From: GCA-2770975 sp050248915
GTDB lineage: Bacteria > Cyanobacteriota > Sericytochromatia > UBA7694
Direction of reading: 5' to 3'
Assembly: GCA_050248915.1 (NCBI GenBank)
Contig: JBFWRL010000241.1
Location: 1 to 5,465, forward strand
Length of the DNA: 5,465 nt
Part shown: positions 5,453 through 5,465 of the stretch, piece after piece
Position numbering within the stretch: position 1 is the stretch's first letter
Layout: every line of letters starts with the position of its first letter
Position numbers and translations under genes: made by a program
Notes under the pieces: generated by a model
The model's input: only the letters and a program-made list of their open reading frames with translations
Database searches by the model: none
Told to the model about the DNA's origin: nothing

Positions 5453-5465
5453 CTGCAAAAGACCA

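Overview
The window is a compact stretch of bacterial chromosome with no introns and short gaps. It holds seven protein genes, one of them cut by the window edge, and I see no rRNA, tRNA, CRISPR array, transposase or phage gene. The taxon cannot be fixed from sequence alone. A small single-RRM RNA-binding protein with a Gly/Ser/Lys tail, a PspA/IM30 protein and an RluA-type pseudouridine synthase would fit the cyanobacterial branch, including its non-photosynthetic relatives, but this is a weak inference. No photosynthesis gene is present.

Layout. At 1-411 (+) is the C-terminal half of a short-chain dehydrogenase/reductase. It converges on a leftward block, and the 27 bases between the two stop codons are almost filled by a 29-bp imperfect palindrome (410-438) that resembles a dispersed intergenic repeat. 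The leftward block reads 3310 to 439: a small four-helix membrane protein of the hydroxylaminobenzene mutase / styrene oxide isomerase type (2873-3310), then pspA (2072-2749), then a secreted alkaline-phosphatase-superfamily enzyme (439-2058) only 13 bases behind pspA. A clear promoter lies before the membrane protein. A second, extended -10 promoter lies in the 123-base gap before pspA, so pspA and the phosphatase can be transcribed as a pair. From the 211-base divergent region (3311-3521) an RRM protein gene (3522-3896) is read rightward and ends at a hairpin-plus-T-tract terminator. Facing it is a leftward two-gene unit: an unrecognised 196-residue protein (4827-5417) whose TGA overlaps the ATG of a pseudouridine synthase gene (3931-4830).

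How the genes relate. pspA and the phosphatase look like a cell-envelope pair: PspA binds and protects the inner membrane, and the phosphatase is exported. The RRM protein and the pseudouridine synthase both act on RNA but are convergent and separately transcribed.

Main point of interest. The phosphatase appears to be a natural circular permutant. The block that normally closes PafA-type phosphatases (GRSGD, then HGS...YDTH with the last zinc-binding His) sits directly after the signal peptide, ahead of the block that normally opens the fold (FDQ and the Thr nucleophile). The protein then ends where the moved block would have begun. All seven expected metal/nucleophile residues are present, so it is probably active. 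The active-site KxR motif, however, reads A-D-R, which hints at a changed substrate.
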